NCBI RefSeq assembly: GCF_024756235.1 | Contig: NZ_JANUGY010000003.1 | Span: 62,001 to 126,000 of the forward strand | Reading direction: 5' to 3' | Origin: Massilia kyonggiensis | Lineage (GTDB): Bacteria > Pseudomonadota > Gammaproteobacteria > Burkholderiales > Burkholderiaceae_D | DNA length: 64,000 nucleotides | Shown here: one piece after another, positions 9,002 to 17,410 of the stretch | Layout: each line of letters starts with the position of its first letter | Position numbering within the stretch: the first letter of the stretch is position 1 | Made by a program: the position numbers and the translations under genes | The notes under the pieces: generated by a model | The model's input: only the letters and a program-made list of their open reading frames with translations | Databases searched by the model: none | What the model was told of the DNA's origin: nothing

Positions 9002-10345
9002 TCACTCGTCTCCATCGACAGAGGTCGCGGCGTCGGCGCGCACGTCGCCGGCCTCTGCCCGCTTCCCTGCCATGATCTTCTTGTACATGACCACGGTATA
9101 AAGGGCGGTGATCGAGAACGCGACCGTCGACGCGAGTGCCGCGCCGCTCGTTCCCAGGACCGGAATGGCGAGGACGCCGCAGACCGCATTGATCGCCAGG
9201 CACAGCATTGCGCCTTGAATGTTCACCTTTTGAAACCCCATCCCTGCAAGGGCATTGGAGATGATGCTCATATAGCTCCAGGTGACGATCCCGGGGAGCA
9301 AAATGATGAACGGCGCCACGCTGCCCCGAAAATCCTTGCCGAACGCGAGCGGGATCGCGAACCACGAGATGGCGGCCGCGACGAGCGCGCCGGCCAACGT
9401 CACCTGCACCACCAGTCTCGCAACTTTCGTGACCATGGCTTCCAGCGCCTCGGGCGACCGGCTGTTGGCGGCCGACTCGGGATACACGATCGATGACGCG
9501 GCTCCCGAAAACAGCCACAGCATCTCCGCCAGCTGTACCGCGAGCGCGTAGAACCCGGTGGCAGTCGCGCCCAACATGAAGCTGACGAGATACAGCGCGA
9601 GCCTGTAGTTGAGAAAGGTGATGACATTGCTGACATGGGCGCGCAGCCCGAACGACATCGCATCACGCAACCGGTACTGGCCGGCGGTGCCGGGAGCGAT
9701 TGTCCGGAGGCGCGATTCGCTCATCAGCCAGAGCGACAGCTGGCCGATGAGGTGGCACGTCACCACGGTCACCACGTCGACGCGCCCCGTCACGCCCAAC
9801 AGGGCAACCGTGGCGAAAAATATGAATGGGTGGACCAGCAGTGTTCGGTTGTAGGCGCGGTAGTCGCGCTGGCCCCGGATCATCGACGATGACCACCCTG
9901 CCAGCAGCAACAGCGGGAACAGGAGGCTGGCATACAGGGCCAGGCCTTTGTGTATGCCGGGAAGGTAACGGGCGATTTGTTGCTCGCTGCCTGCCAGTAA
10001 GACCAGCGCGACCGCCATCCATAGCAGGACAGCGAGGACCCAGTTCGCGGCGCGCATCTGCCGCGGATTGCCGGAACCGGAGCTCAGGTGGTACACATGG
10101 CTTGCGCCCATGCCGAGGTTGAGAAACGCGTACAGCGCCTGGGGCAGCAGCATCGCCGTGGCCAGGATCCCGTTGCCTGCCGGCCCGAGCATCCGTGCGG
10201 TGATGCACATCCCGGCAAAATACAAGGACCCGGACAGTATCTGGCGGGCGACAGTGGCGCCGATGGTTGCGGACAGGTTCAGGTGCGAATCCGGAGATCG
10301 CCCCAACGAGAACGCTGCAAACAGGCTGCGCATCGTCGTCTTCAT
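9002..10345 (-). CDS. Wzx-type polysaccharide flippase (MOP superfamily)
   Basis: 447 aa, with about twelve to fourteen hydrophobic segments spread along the whole length, as expected for Wzx/MATE-like MOP exporters. It would move undecaprenyl-pyrophosphate-linked repeat units across the inner membrane for polymerisation. The N terminus has a short basic stretch before the first helix; the last 30 residues are hydrophilic and acidic. It lies between the chain-length kinase gene (12 bases upstream) and the GT4 gene (directly adjoining), in the order usual for Wzx/Wzy-dependent clusters. Confidence 0.88.
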   Translation of the reverse strand: MKTTMRSLFAAFSLGRSPDSHLNLSATIGATVARQILSGSLYFAGMCITARMLGPAGNGILATAMLLPQALYAFLNLGMGASHVYHLSSGSGNPRQMRAANWVLAVLLWMAVALVLLAGSEQQIARYLPGIHKGLALYASLLFPLLLLAGWSSSMIRGQRDYRAYNRTLLVHPFIFFATVALLGVTGRVDVVTVVTCHLIGQLSLWLMSESRLRTIAPGTAGQYRLRDAMSFGLRAHVSNVITFLNYRLALYLVSFMLGATATGFYALAVQLAEMLWLFSGAASSIVYPESAANSRSPEALEAMVTKVARLVVQVTLAGALVAAAISWFAIPLAFGKDFRGSVAPFIILLPGIVTWSYMSIISNALAGMGFQKVNIQGAMLCLAINAVCGVLAIPVLGTSGAALASTVAFSITALYTVVMYKKIMAGKRAEAGDVRADAATSVDGDE

Positions 10346-10357
10346 CGCTCGCCTGGT

Positions 10358-12640
10358 TCAGGCCGAATAGCCCAGCTGGGCGGCGTCATCGATGTATTGC
10401 GTACGGCCGGCGCCAATGCGCAGGGCCATGTCGTTGAACAGCACCCCTCGTGGCGAGAGGCCCGCATGGTTCAGCCGCTTGATCGACTCGGTGATCTCGG
10501 CGTCGGTGGTGACGCGCGCGCGTGCGAGGAGGAAGATGGCGCCGGCATGATTGCCGATGATGAGGGCGTCAGAGGCCAGCAGGATCGGAGGCGTGTCGAT
10601 CAGTACCAGGTCGTAATTGGTGCCGGCCGCTTCGAGTAACGTCGTGAAATTCACGTGCAGTAAAAAATCCGAGCGGTTCGGCGGCAACGGGCCAGTCGGG
10701 ATGAAGTCGAGGTTCTCGTCGACCTCATGATGCACGACGTCTTCGATCCGCATCGATCCATTGATGGCCTTGGACAATCCCTGTTCGCGGCTGACGCCGA
10801 AGTAGCGGTGCAGGTGGCCGCTGCGGAAGTCCGCATCGATCAGCAACACCCGCTTGCCGCTCGCCGCCATCACGGCCGCGAAGTTCACCAGCACGAAGGA
10901 CCTGCCCAGGCCGTGGGTCGGCCCGGCGAACATGACGATGTTGTTCCTGAAGTGGGGCATCGCGAACTGGAGGGCAGCGCGGAAGCTGCGCAGGCTTTCC
11001 ACGGCGGCATCGCCCGGAATGACACGGGCCAACAGAGGCAAGGCTTCCATGCCGCCCCGCGCCTTGTGCATCAGTTTTTCCTGGTTGCTGCTGTGCGGGA
11101 TCGTGGCGTAGACCACGCGGGCATGCAGCAGGCGCTCGATCTTCTGCGGATCGTCGATACCGCCCTTCATCGCATTGCGCGTGAACGCGATCATCGTGCC
11201 GAGCAACAGACCGGTGACCACCGCGAGCGCGACGATCAGGGGACGGTTCGGCTTGAGCGGCTTTTCAGGCGGCACCGGCTCGTCGACCATGCGCACATTG
11301 CTCACCCGGCCCACCGAGATCAGCCGCAGCTGCTGGGCCGTGTTCGACAGTGCCGTGTACAGGTCCGTGCTGACCTTGATCTCCCGGGTCAGCCGCGCTT
11401 CTTCCTGCTCCAGTGCCGGCAAGGCTTTGATGCGCGCGTTGACGTCATCGATTTCAGCCTGGGCCTCCTTGCGCTGGCGATTGATGGCGGCGATGATCGG
11501 ATGGTCTTCCGTGAAGCGTCCCAGCAGTTCCGTCTTTTTCTGGATCAGGTCGAGGCTGCGGGTGCGCGTCGCCGCCGCCTGCGCCAGCATTTCCTTCGCC
11601 TCTTCCTGCAGGTCCACGGTGCCATGGGTGTTGCGGAACTGATTGTAGCGGTCCTCGGCCTGTTCGAGCTGGCGCTTGAGGATCGGCAGCTGCTGGTTCA
11701 GGAAGGCCAGCGACTTTTCTGCTTCCTCGGTCTTGCGTGCCAGATTCTGGCGCATGTACTCGCGGCCGATCTCGCGCAGGACCGCATACGTGCGCTGGGC
11801 ATTCTCACCCTGCAGCTTGACCTCGATCACGCCGGACTGCTTGCCCTGCTCCGAGATCACGAGGGCGCTCTGGATCGCCTGGATCAGGGCCACCCTCGAG
11901 ATGCGGCGCAGACGAAAACGCGCGCCGGCCTTCGCCTGAATGCGATCGACCTTCAGCTCGATAGTCCCCTCCGGCGTCGGCACGCGGTAACGCTGGCCGA
12001 CATCGCCGTCGAAAACAGTGCGCTGCCCGCCGCCGGAAAAACGGAAGCGCCCGCCTCCCAGCGACGTCAGTGCGAATTCGCGTCCCAGCCAGGCCTCGGG
12101 CACTTCGAATACCGACACCTCCGCCTTTTCGCCACCCCAGACATAGCCGCCGTAGCCGAACAGCCCCGGCTCGGACAACGCACCATTGTTCTGGTTGGCG
12201 AACCAGAATCCGGCGACCGGGAAGTACTTCGGCTGCGTGTCGATGTACAGCTGCAGGTTGTCGACCGCACGTGATACGACCATGCGCGAGCGCAGCAGTT
12301 CCATCTCGGCGATGGCCGCCTTCTTGGTCTCGAACAGCGACGACGCCTCGCTCAGGATGTTCTTCGATGCGTTCGGACTTTCTTCCTCGACGTGGATCAG
12401 CAGGTCGGCCTCGAACACCGGCATCGCAAGCAGTGCGTACAGTACGGCCGCCAGTGTGATGAGGGCCGTGATGCCGCCGATCAGCCAACGGCTGTCGTAG
12501 AGTGTGTGCAGGTGGCCCTTGAGGTCGAAAGGAGGTTCGTCCGTCCCACCCGCAGTCGCGCGCGGGTCGAAGGGAACGGTGACGATGGGCGGCGTATGGA
12601 CCACCGGTGTCAAGGAATGCGACTCGCCGAGGGTGCTCAT
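10358..12640 (-). CDS. Wzc-like chain-length determinant with C-terminal tyrosine-kinase domain
   Basis: 760 aa. N-terminal Wzz domain with a first membrane helix (about 54-75), a long coiled-coil periplasmic part, a second helix (about 470-495) and a cytoplasmic BY-kinase domain (about 530-740). Walker A reads AGPTHGLGRSFV: the lysine expected in GKS/GKT is Arg580 (codon 10901-10903), and a His stands where Pro is usual. Walker A-prime (LLIDADFRSG) and Walker B (LVLIDTPP) are normal. The C-terminal tyrosine cluster is reduced to Tyr749 and Tyr758. The protein would control EPS chain length with the export protein encoded just upstream. Kinase activity is doubtful because of the Arg. Confidence 0.93.
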   Translation of the reverse strand: MSTLGESHSLTPVVHTPPIVTVPFDPRATAGGTDEPPFDLKGHLHTLYDSRWLIGGITALITLAAVLYALLAMPVFEADLLIHVEEESPNASKNILSEASSLFETKKAAIAEMELLRSRMVVSRAVDNLQLYIDTQPKYFPVAGFWFANQNNGALSEPGLFGYGGYVWGGEKAEVSVFEVPEAWLGREFALTSLGGGRFRFSGGGQRTVFDGDVGQRYRVPTPEGTIELKVDRIQAKAGARFRLRRISRVALIQAIQSALVISEQGKQSGVIEVKLQGENAQRTYAVLREIGREYMRQNLARKTEEAEKSLAFLNQQLPILKRQLEQAEDRYNQFRNTHGTVDLQEEAKEMLAQAAATRTRSLDLIQKKTELLGRFTEDHPIIAAINRQRKEAQAEIDDVNARIKALPALEQEEARLTREIKVSTDLYTALSNTAQQLRLISVGRVSNVRMVDEPVPPEKPLKPNRPLIVALAVVTGLLLGTMIAFTRNAMKGGIDDPQKIERLLHARVVYATIPHSSNQEKLMHKARGGMEALPLLARVIPGDAAVESLRSFRAALQFAMPHFRNNIVMFAGPTHGLGRSFVLVNFAAVMAASGKRVLLIDADFRSGHLHRYFGVSREQGLSKAINGSMRIEDVVHHEVDENLDFIPTGPLPPNRSDFLLHVNFTTLLEAAGTNYDLVLIDTPPILLASDALIIGNHAGAIFLLARARVTTDAEITESIKRLNHAGLSPRGVLFNDMALRIGAGRTQYIDDAAQLGYSA

Positions 12641-12700
12641 GGTCGTGCTCCTGCAGGGTTCGGTGTGCGTGATGAAGCGTGCTGTTCTTGTGCGCGAACT

Positions 12701-13801
12701 TCAGGGCCGGGTGGTGGCGCTGACTGCCGACGTCAATGCGCCGGGAATCAGGAGGCTCAGGTTCCGGTTCCAGTTGGCCAGCGGCGTCGCGGCCACATAG
12801 ACGATGTCTTTCGGCTGCAATTCGAACGCTTCGGCCAGCGCCAGCGAACTGGCCTCACGGGCATCGAGCCGGAACACGCGGGTCCGGCCGGACGTCTTGC
12901 GCACCACATAGACCTGGCGCGCGTCGCCGCTCAGCGGACTGATGCCGCCGCTCTCGCCGAGGGCCTCGTTCAGGGTCAGGCGGCCATCGTGCATCGTCAG
13001 CGCCTTCGGCGTGATGACCTCGCCGGAAACGAAGACCTTGCTTTCGTCACGGGATTGCACACGGACCACGTCGCCCGGCTTGAGCATGACCAGGCCTGGG
13101 ATGCCCTTCTGCACGAGGTCGCGCAGGTTGACGCGGTAGCGCTGCTGGCCGCGCTCGAGGACGATCCTGCTCTGGTCGGCGGTAGGCAGCAGGCCTCCGG
13201 CACGGTTGAGCGCCTCGACCAGGGTCATCGGGATGTCGTTGATGGCCTGCAAGCCAGGCGCCTTGACCTCGCCGTCGATGTACACGCGCTTGCTGCGGAA
13301 GGACTGGACCCGCAATGTCACGTTCGGGCCTGCCAGGTACTTGGCGAGCCTCTTGGTCAGGACCGCGCGCGCCTCCTCCTCGGTCAGGCCGTCGACGGGC
13401 ACGAGGCCGATCAGCGGAAACTGGATGCGCCCGAGATGGTCGACCACGAAACCCGGCGCCGCCGCGTTCGTCCCGCTGGGATCGGGCGTGCCAGGTGGTG
13501 CGTTGACGGCGGTCCCGGCCAGTTCAGGGTGGTCCCAGACGACGATCGACAGCACGTCGCCGCTGCCGATCGCGTAGGGGGGCGGGTTCGGCACGAGCAG
13601 CTCGTCCAGGCCCTGGTGAGCCACGTCCTGATGCTGCTGGCGCTCCGCGACGATCAGTTGTTCCGTGATCATTTCCGTCGGCGGCGCAGGTTCGTTGGCC
13701 CCCGCTTTGTCCTGCGACCGGAAATGGATGGTGGGGGCGCACCCCACGAGGGCAAGCGCCAGCAAGGCGGCCGCCATGTACTGCGTAGAGGAAGCTTTCA
13801 T
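12701..13801 (-). CDS. Wza-like polysaccharide export outer-membrane lipoprotein
   Basis: About 366 aa from the ATG at 13801. Lipoprotein signal MKASSTQYMAAALLALALV ends at the lipobox Cys in VGCAPT. The Poly_export domain follows (YAIGSGDVLSIVVWDHPEL, about 80-100), then SLBB-type repeats (VYIDGEVKAPG and VFVSGEVITPK) that form the periplasmic rings in Wza. A C-terminal segment LANWNRNLSLLIPGAL could be the membrane-spanning helix. It would form the export channel. The start is chosen for the signal peptide and the AGGCAA ahead of it. It is the first gene of the minus-strand export operon (wza-wzc-wzx-GT4-wzy). Confidence 0.93.
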   Translation of the reverse strand: MKASSTQYMAAALLALALVGCAPTIHFRSQDKAGANEPAPPTEMITEQLIVAERQQHQDVAHQGLDELLVPNPPPYAIGSGDVLSIVVWDHPELAGTAVNAPPGTPDPSGTNAAAPGFVVDHLGRIQFPLIGLVPVDGLTEEEARAVLTKRLAKYLAGPNVTLRVQSFRSKRVYIDGEVKAPGLQAINDIPMTLVEALNRAGGLLPTADQSRIVLERGQQRYRVNLRDLVQKGIPGLVMLKPGDVVRVQSRDESKVFVSGEVITPKALTMHDGRLTLNEALGESGGISPLSGDARQVYVVRKTSGRTRVFRLDAREASSLALAEAFELQPKDIVYVAATPLANWNRNLSLLIPGALTSAVSATTRP

Positions 13802-13960
13802 GATTTGCCTGTCGGAATGTGCTGCCAACCCCTGGCGATCCAATTCAGCGTAAGCTCGCTACCCGGAATGGCTTTGGCGCACGTCAAACGGCAGGCTCAG
13901 GTCAGCATTAACTTCTGCGGCAACATCTCACGTGCAAGAGTGCAATCATGTAGCGCGGAA

Positions 13961-13994
13961 ATAAAAATACCCGCATCGAAAACGATGCGGGTAT
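13961..13994 (-). terminator. Rho-independent terminator after the Sec-type beta-helix gene
   Basis: A perfect 12-bp stem (ATACCCGCATCG at 13967-13978 with 13983-13994) encloses a four-base loop. In the minus direction it is followed by a TTTTTAT run (13967 down to 13961). It lies about 45 bases past the stop of the gene at 14041-15171 and separates it from the export operon. A smaller CCCGC/GCGGG hairpin follows at about 13996-14012 on the gene side. Confidence 0.9.
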
Positions 13995-14040
13995 CGTCCC
14001 GCCTGTTGCGGGATCATCGACTCAGCGTGAGCCGGTACGA

Positions 14041-15171
14041 TCAGTACTCGTACGCGCCGACGTCGACTGCTGCGCCGCGCGGACGTGCCACGCCTGCGAA
14101 ATCGATCGTCGGTGCCTTGGTCGACGTCCCGCGGTCGATTGCGGGCGAGCTGCTGTACACGCGATAGTCGCCCGTGCCGTTTGCCAGATAATTCCTGAAC
14201 AGCGGGTCCGACGAGATCGAACCGGTGACATACCCTTTCACTCTCCAGCTGGTACCGCTGCGCGCGACCAGGTTGTTGGCATAACGGTTGTTACCGCCCA
14301 TCAAGCCCATTTCGATAACGCCGTAAGCAACGTTGTCATAGACAATGTTGTTGGCGACGTAGTTATTGGCCGAGCCGGTCGTGGTGCCCGCATCGCCCTG
14401 GCCCAACAGAATGCCGATCTTGTTGTGGAACGTCGTGTTGTTCACGATCGTCGACGCCGTGGCGCCGTGCCATTGCTGAATGCCCGCCATCGCGACGCCC
14501 GAGACGATATTGTTCGTGACGACGTTATTTGCATTGGCGATATAGATACCTTGAATCGTGTTGCATGCACCGATATAGCGATAACCGATGTTACGCACGA
14601 CGTTGCGGTCGATGACGACATTGCCGACAGGACCGTACGTGTCGATTGCTGCGCCGCCGCTGCCGTTGCAACCGCCGCTGACCGTCAGGTCGTGGATGTA
14701 GTTGTTCTTGAACGTCAGGTACGCACCGGAAGCCAGGAGGCCGTGACGGCCCGAGCCGGTGATCTGGAAGCCGTCGATATCGACATAGCTGCCGCGCGAA
14801 TCCCAGGTGATGCCGGTACCGGACACGACAATCTTGGCGCCCCATTTCACATCCGACACGAAGCGGATACGCGCAGACGCGGTGCCGCTCTTCCTGGTGA
14901 TGATGCCGGCGTTATTCAGTCCAGATGCCGACACATAATACGTTCCGGCGGCAACGTGGACCGTCGATCCAGCGCTTGCCAACGCGTCCGCACGCGTGAT
15001 CGTCTTCACCGGCGCTGCCTGGGTGCCCGGGTTGGAATCGGAACCCGTGGGCGACACGTAGATGTTGGTAGCGGCGACTGCACTCCCACCGGCTGCCAGC
15101 AGCGCAAGAGCGCCAAAGCACGACAACAGGTTGATACGGACGTTCGGAACAAACTTGACTGCGTTTTGCAT
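14041..15171 (-). CDS. Secreted beta-helix (pectate-lyase-like) protein, paralogue of the gene at 65-1222
   Basis: 376 aa. A Sec signal peptide ends near residue 34 (GGSAVAA), without a lipobox. It begins with the DUF1565-type YVSPTGSDSNPGTQAAP and continues with beta-helix rungs (NNYIHDL, NNIVSGV, NNTTFHNKIG). The C terminus reads FAGVARPRGAAVDVGAYEY, a common ending of such proteins that is degraded in the paralogue. Roughly 60% identical by eye to the lipoprotein at 65-1222. Possible roles are EPS lyase, epimerase or binding protein in the periplasm or outside the cell; none is proven. It is monocistronic, with a terminator downstream and a long structured leader upstream. Confidence 0.87.
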   Translation of the reverse strand: MQNAVKFVPNVRINLLSCFGALALLAAGGSAVAATNIYVSPTGSDSNPGTQAAPVKTITRADALASAGSTVHVAAGTYYVSASGLNNAGIITRKSGTASARIRFVSDVKWGAKIVVSGTGITWDSRGSYVDIDGFQITGSGRHGLLASGAYLTFKNNYIHDLTVSGGCNGSGGAAIDTYGPVGNVVIDRNVVRNIGYRYIGACNTIQGIYIANANNVVTNNIVSGVAMAGIQQWHGATASTIVNNTTFHNKIGILLGQGDAGTTTGSANNYVANNIVYDNVAYGVIEMGLMGGNNRYANNLVARSGTSWRVKGYVTGSISSDPLFRNYLANGTGDYRVYSSSPAIDRGTSTKAPTIDFAGVARPRGAAVDVGAYEY

Positions 15172-15509
15172 TTAACTGCCTCAACAAGTGAAAGGAGTAG
15201 CTTTGAGGCGCGGAAACTTCCTAAGTTCAATGAATTTGCAGAAAAATTTTGGGGGAGTAATGAACAATACAAAACAATTCCCCTCTAGAAAAATTCCTTG
15301 GAAGGATAATCCGTCGTTGTTTGTTAACACCTGGGGCGGGAAACGAGATGTGGCGATGCACGGCCTTACGGGTCGTAAGGCCGTCATACAGGAGGGTGGT
15401 GGAAGATCCGGTAACCGGACGGTGAAAATAATGGACAAGCGGAATTACCGCTGAAGCATGTTGCATGCTTCAACGTCCGAATGACGACAGGAGCGCACGG
15501 CGGACGATG
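15172..15509 (-). other. Structured 338-base leader/intergenic region upstream of the beta-helix gene
   Basis: No gene is visible. Reading toward the beta-helix gene it holds a GAAGCATG hairpin (about 15453-15471), short palindromes around 15438-15452 and 15405-15419, and a strong 10-bp stem, CGGCCTTACG at 15361-15370 with 15374-15383, around a three-base loop. The part nearest the gene (15240-15320) is A/T-rich and probably holds the promoter. None of the stems has a proper T run, so they look like RNA structure or protein-binding sites rather than a simple terminator. No known riboswitch consensus was recognised. Confidence 0.5.
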
Positions 15510-17240
15510 TCAGCGCATCTCTTCCATCAGCCGCAGGACGCCGGCAAAGCGCCAGACGCGCCGCAGTTCGATCACGTCGTAGTTCGCCGCGACATTCGGT
15601 GGAAACGCCGAGTAGCGCGCATTCAGGCGCACGATGCGGCGCACGAAGTCGTCGATGTCGGTACGCCCGCTGGAGCGCAGGATGGTCACGTCCTCGACGC
15701 TGCCATCGCTGCGGATCGCCACGCTGACGATCGGATCGGTGCGCACCACGTCGGTCGCGAGCTGCGCTTCGCTCAGGACGGCATTCCGCTCGATTTTCTG
15801 GCGCACGCTGTCCATGTACATGCGCAGCGGAATGTCATGGCGTGCCGCTTCGGCCAGGGCGCGCCGGACGGCACGTGCCGCGTCCTCGGCGGGCTGCATG
15901 GCCCGCGGCACGGGTTTCGAAATGTCGATGCCACGCATCATCTCGCGCGCCCGCGACGCCAGGTCGCTGCCCAGTGTCCCGCGCGGAAGGGTGCCGCTGC
16001 CGCGCCCGGCGCCATCGCCGTTGCCGCTGTCCACGCCTGCCCGAGCGGCCCCCGGCGATGGGGCGTCGGCAACGGCACGCTCGCGTGCCTGGCGCGCCTG
16101 CTCCTGTGCCAGTCGGGCGTTCTCTTCGGCCTGGCGGCGCGCCGCCTGTTCCGCCTGGGCCTGTTCCTGGCGCGACCGTTCTTCCGCGAGCCGGCGGGCC
16201 CGTTCCTGGTCCGCCAGCTGTTGCCGGACAGCCTCTTCCGCGCGGTGTTGGTCAGCCAGCTGCTGCGCACGCTCCTGCTCGGCCCGTTGGAGTCGCTGCT
16301 GCTCGGCCAGCTGCTGCGCCTTTTCCTGCTCGGCCTGCTGGAGTCGCTGCTGCTCGGCCAGCTGCTGCGCCCGTTCCAGCTCGGCCTGCCGCATACGCTG
16401 CTGCTCGGCCAGGCGTCGGTCTTCCTCTTCCTGGCGTGCCTTCGCCTGCGCTTCCTCGGCCGCGCGCTGCCCGGCCAGCGCCGTCTCGTATTGCGCGGAT
16501 TGCTCGGCGAGACGCTGCCGCTGCTGCCCGGCCTCGGCCTGCAGCCTGTTTTCGGCGTCGGCGCGCAGGCGGGCTTCGTCCGCTTCGCGCCGCAGCGCCC
16601 GCTCCCGCTCCCGTTCTTCGGCCAGGCGGGTGCGCTCGGCCCGTGCGGCTTCCCGGGCCGTCGCACCGTCCTCGACGGGTGCATCGGCCTCGGCCGTGGG
16701 CTCCGTGCGGGCCATCGGGTCCGGTGCAGGATCAGGCTCGACGGCCGGCAACGGCACGTCGAAGGTACTGGCCTGATGGGTTTCCTGGGCGATCACGCGG
16801 GTATGCAGGCCATCCGCCAGGCGCGTGGCGGGCGGTTTGCGGCGGCGTTTGGCGACGCGCCGCGGCGGCGGTGCGGGCGTAGGTGCCGGCGCCGGCGGCG
16901 CCGGTACGGGCACGACGGGATCGACGAGCGTGAAGCCGTGACGCGGCGACGTGGCCGGCTGCGCCGGCGGCACGGGCAACGGTGCCACGGCTGCAGGTGC
17001 GACCGGGACTGGCGGTAGCTCGGGTGCCGGCGGCGAAGACACGGGCACCGGCGCAGACACCGCGGCCGGGGTCAGCCTGACCGAAATCGGACTGCCGGCC
17101 CCGGGACGCAACCCGGGAATCCCGAACTGCAGGGACAGGACGAGGGCATGCAGCAGCAGGGAAATGAACACGCCCATTGCCAGCCGGCGCTCCGATACAT
17201 CCCGGGGTGTGGCGGGTCGTGCCGCGGTGGCATTGGACAT
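15510..17240 (-). CDS. TolA/TonB-like energy-transducer protein with repetitive coiled coil
   Basis: 576 aa. One N-terminal membrane helix (about 19-41, LAMGVFISLLLHALVLSL) carries the His found in TonB/TolA anchors. A Pro/Ala/Val-rich periplasmic segment follows (45-190), then a long Gln/Glu/Arg-rich coiled coil (190-420) with near-perfect 16-residue repeats built on AQQLAEQQRLQ. The C terminus (about 470-576) is TonB-like, with VSVAIRSDGSVEDVTILRSSG. It would link the inner membrane to an outer-membrane partner. No exbB, exbD, tolQ or tolR lies nearby, so the partner is unknown. It could serve export of the neighbouring EPS or an uptake receptor. Confidence 0.85.
   Translation of the reverse strand: MSNATAARPATPRDVSERRLAMGVFISLLLHALVLSLQFGIPGLRPGAGSPISVRLTPAAVSAPVPVSSPPAPELPPVPVAPAAVAPLPVPPAQPATSPRHGFTLVDPVVPVPAPPAPAPTPAPPPRRVAKRRRKPPATRLADGLHTRVIAQETHQASTFDVPLPAVEPDPAPDPMARTEPTAEADAPVEDGATAREAARAERTRLAEERERERALRREADEARLRADAENRLQAEAGQQRQRLAEQSAQYETALAGQRAAEEAQAKARQEEEDRRLAEQQRMRQAELERAQQLAEQQRLQQAEQEKAQQLAEQQRLQRAEQERAQQLADQHRAEEAVRQQLADQERARRLAEERSRQEQAQAEQAARRQAEENARLAQEQARQARERAVADAPSPGAARAGVDSGNGDGAGRGSGTLPRGTLGSDLASRAREMMRGIDISKPVPRAMQPAEDAARAVRRALAEAARHDIPLRMYMDSVRQKIERNAVLSEAQLATDVVRTDPIVSVAIRSDGSVEDVTILRSSGRTDIDDFVRRIVRLNARYSAFPPNVAANYDVIELRRVWRFAGVLRLMEEMR
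16250..16412 (-). repeat. 48-bp tandem repeats encoding the coiled coil of the TonB-like protein
   Basis: About three and a half units of 48 bases, each encoding a variant of RLQxAEQExAQQLAEQ, differ by only a few substitutions at the DNA level. Similar but more diverged heptad-like units continue on both sides. Such repeats expand and contract easily, so the length of this protein may vary among strains. Confidence 0.75.
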
Positions 17241-17410
17241 GCTGGTCGTGTCGCGTCAGGAGATGAAGATATGAAATGTTGCTGAAGTGATAGCACAGCT
17301 TACACGCGACAGTAAAGGGGAAGCGCACAAATGGGGGGCACGCACGGTTCGGAACGCTGTTTGCAATCCCGGCTACAATGAATTGGACCGATCAGCAGCC
17401 AGAGGTTCGC

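Noticed and set aside
13802..13960. Sigma-54 promoter ahead of the export operon
   Set aside because: A TTGGCAG stretch is present but no GC element lies at the required 10-base spacing.
15172..15509. c-di-GMP or other known riboswitch
   Set aside because: The stems and loops do not match the conserved bases of GEMM or other classes I can recall, so I only call it structured.
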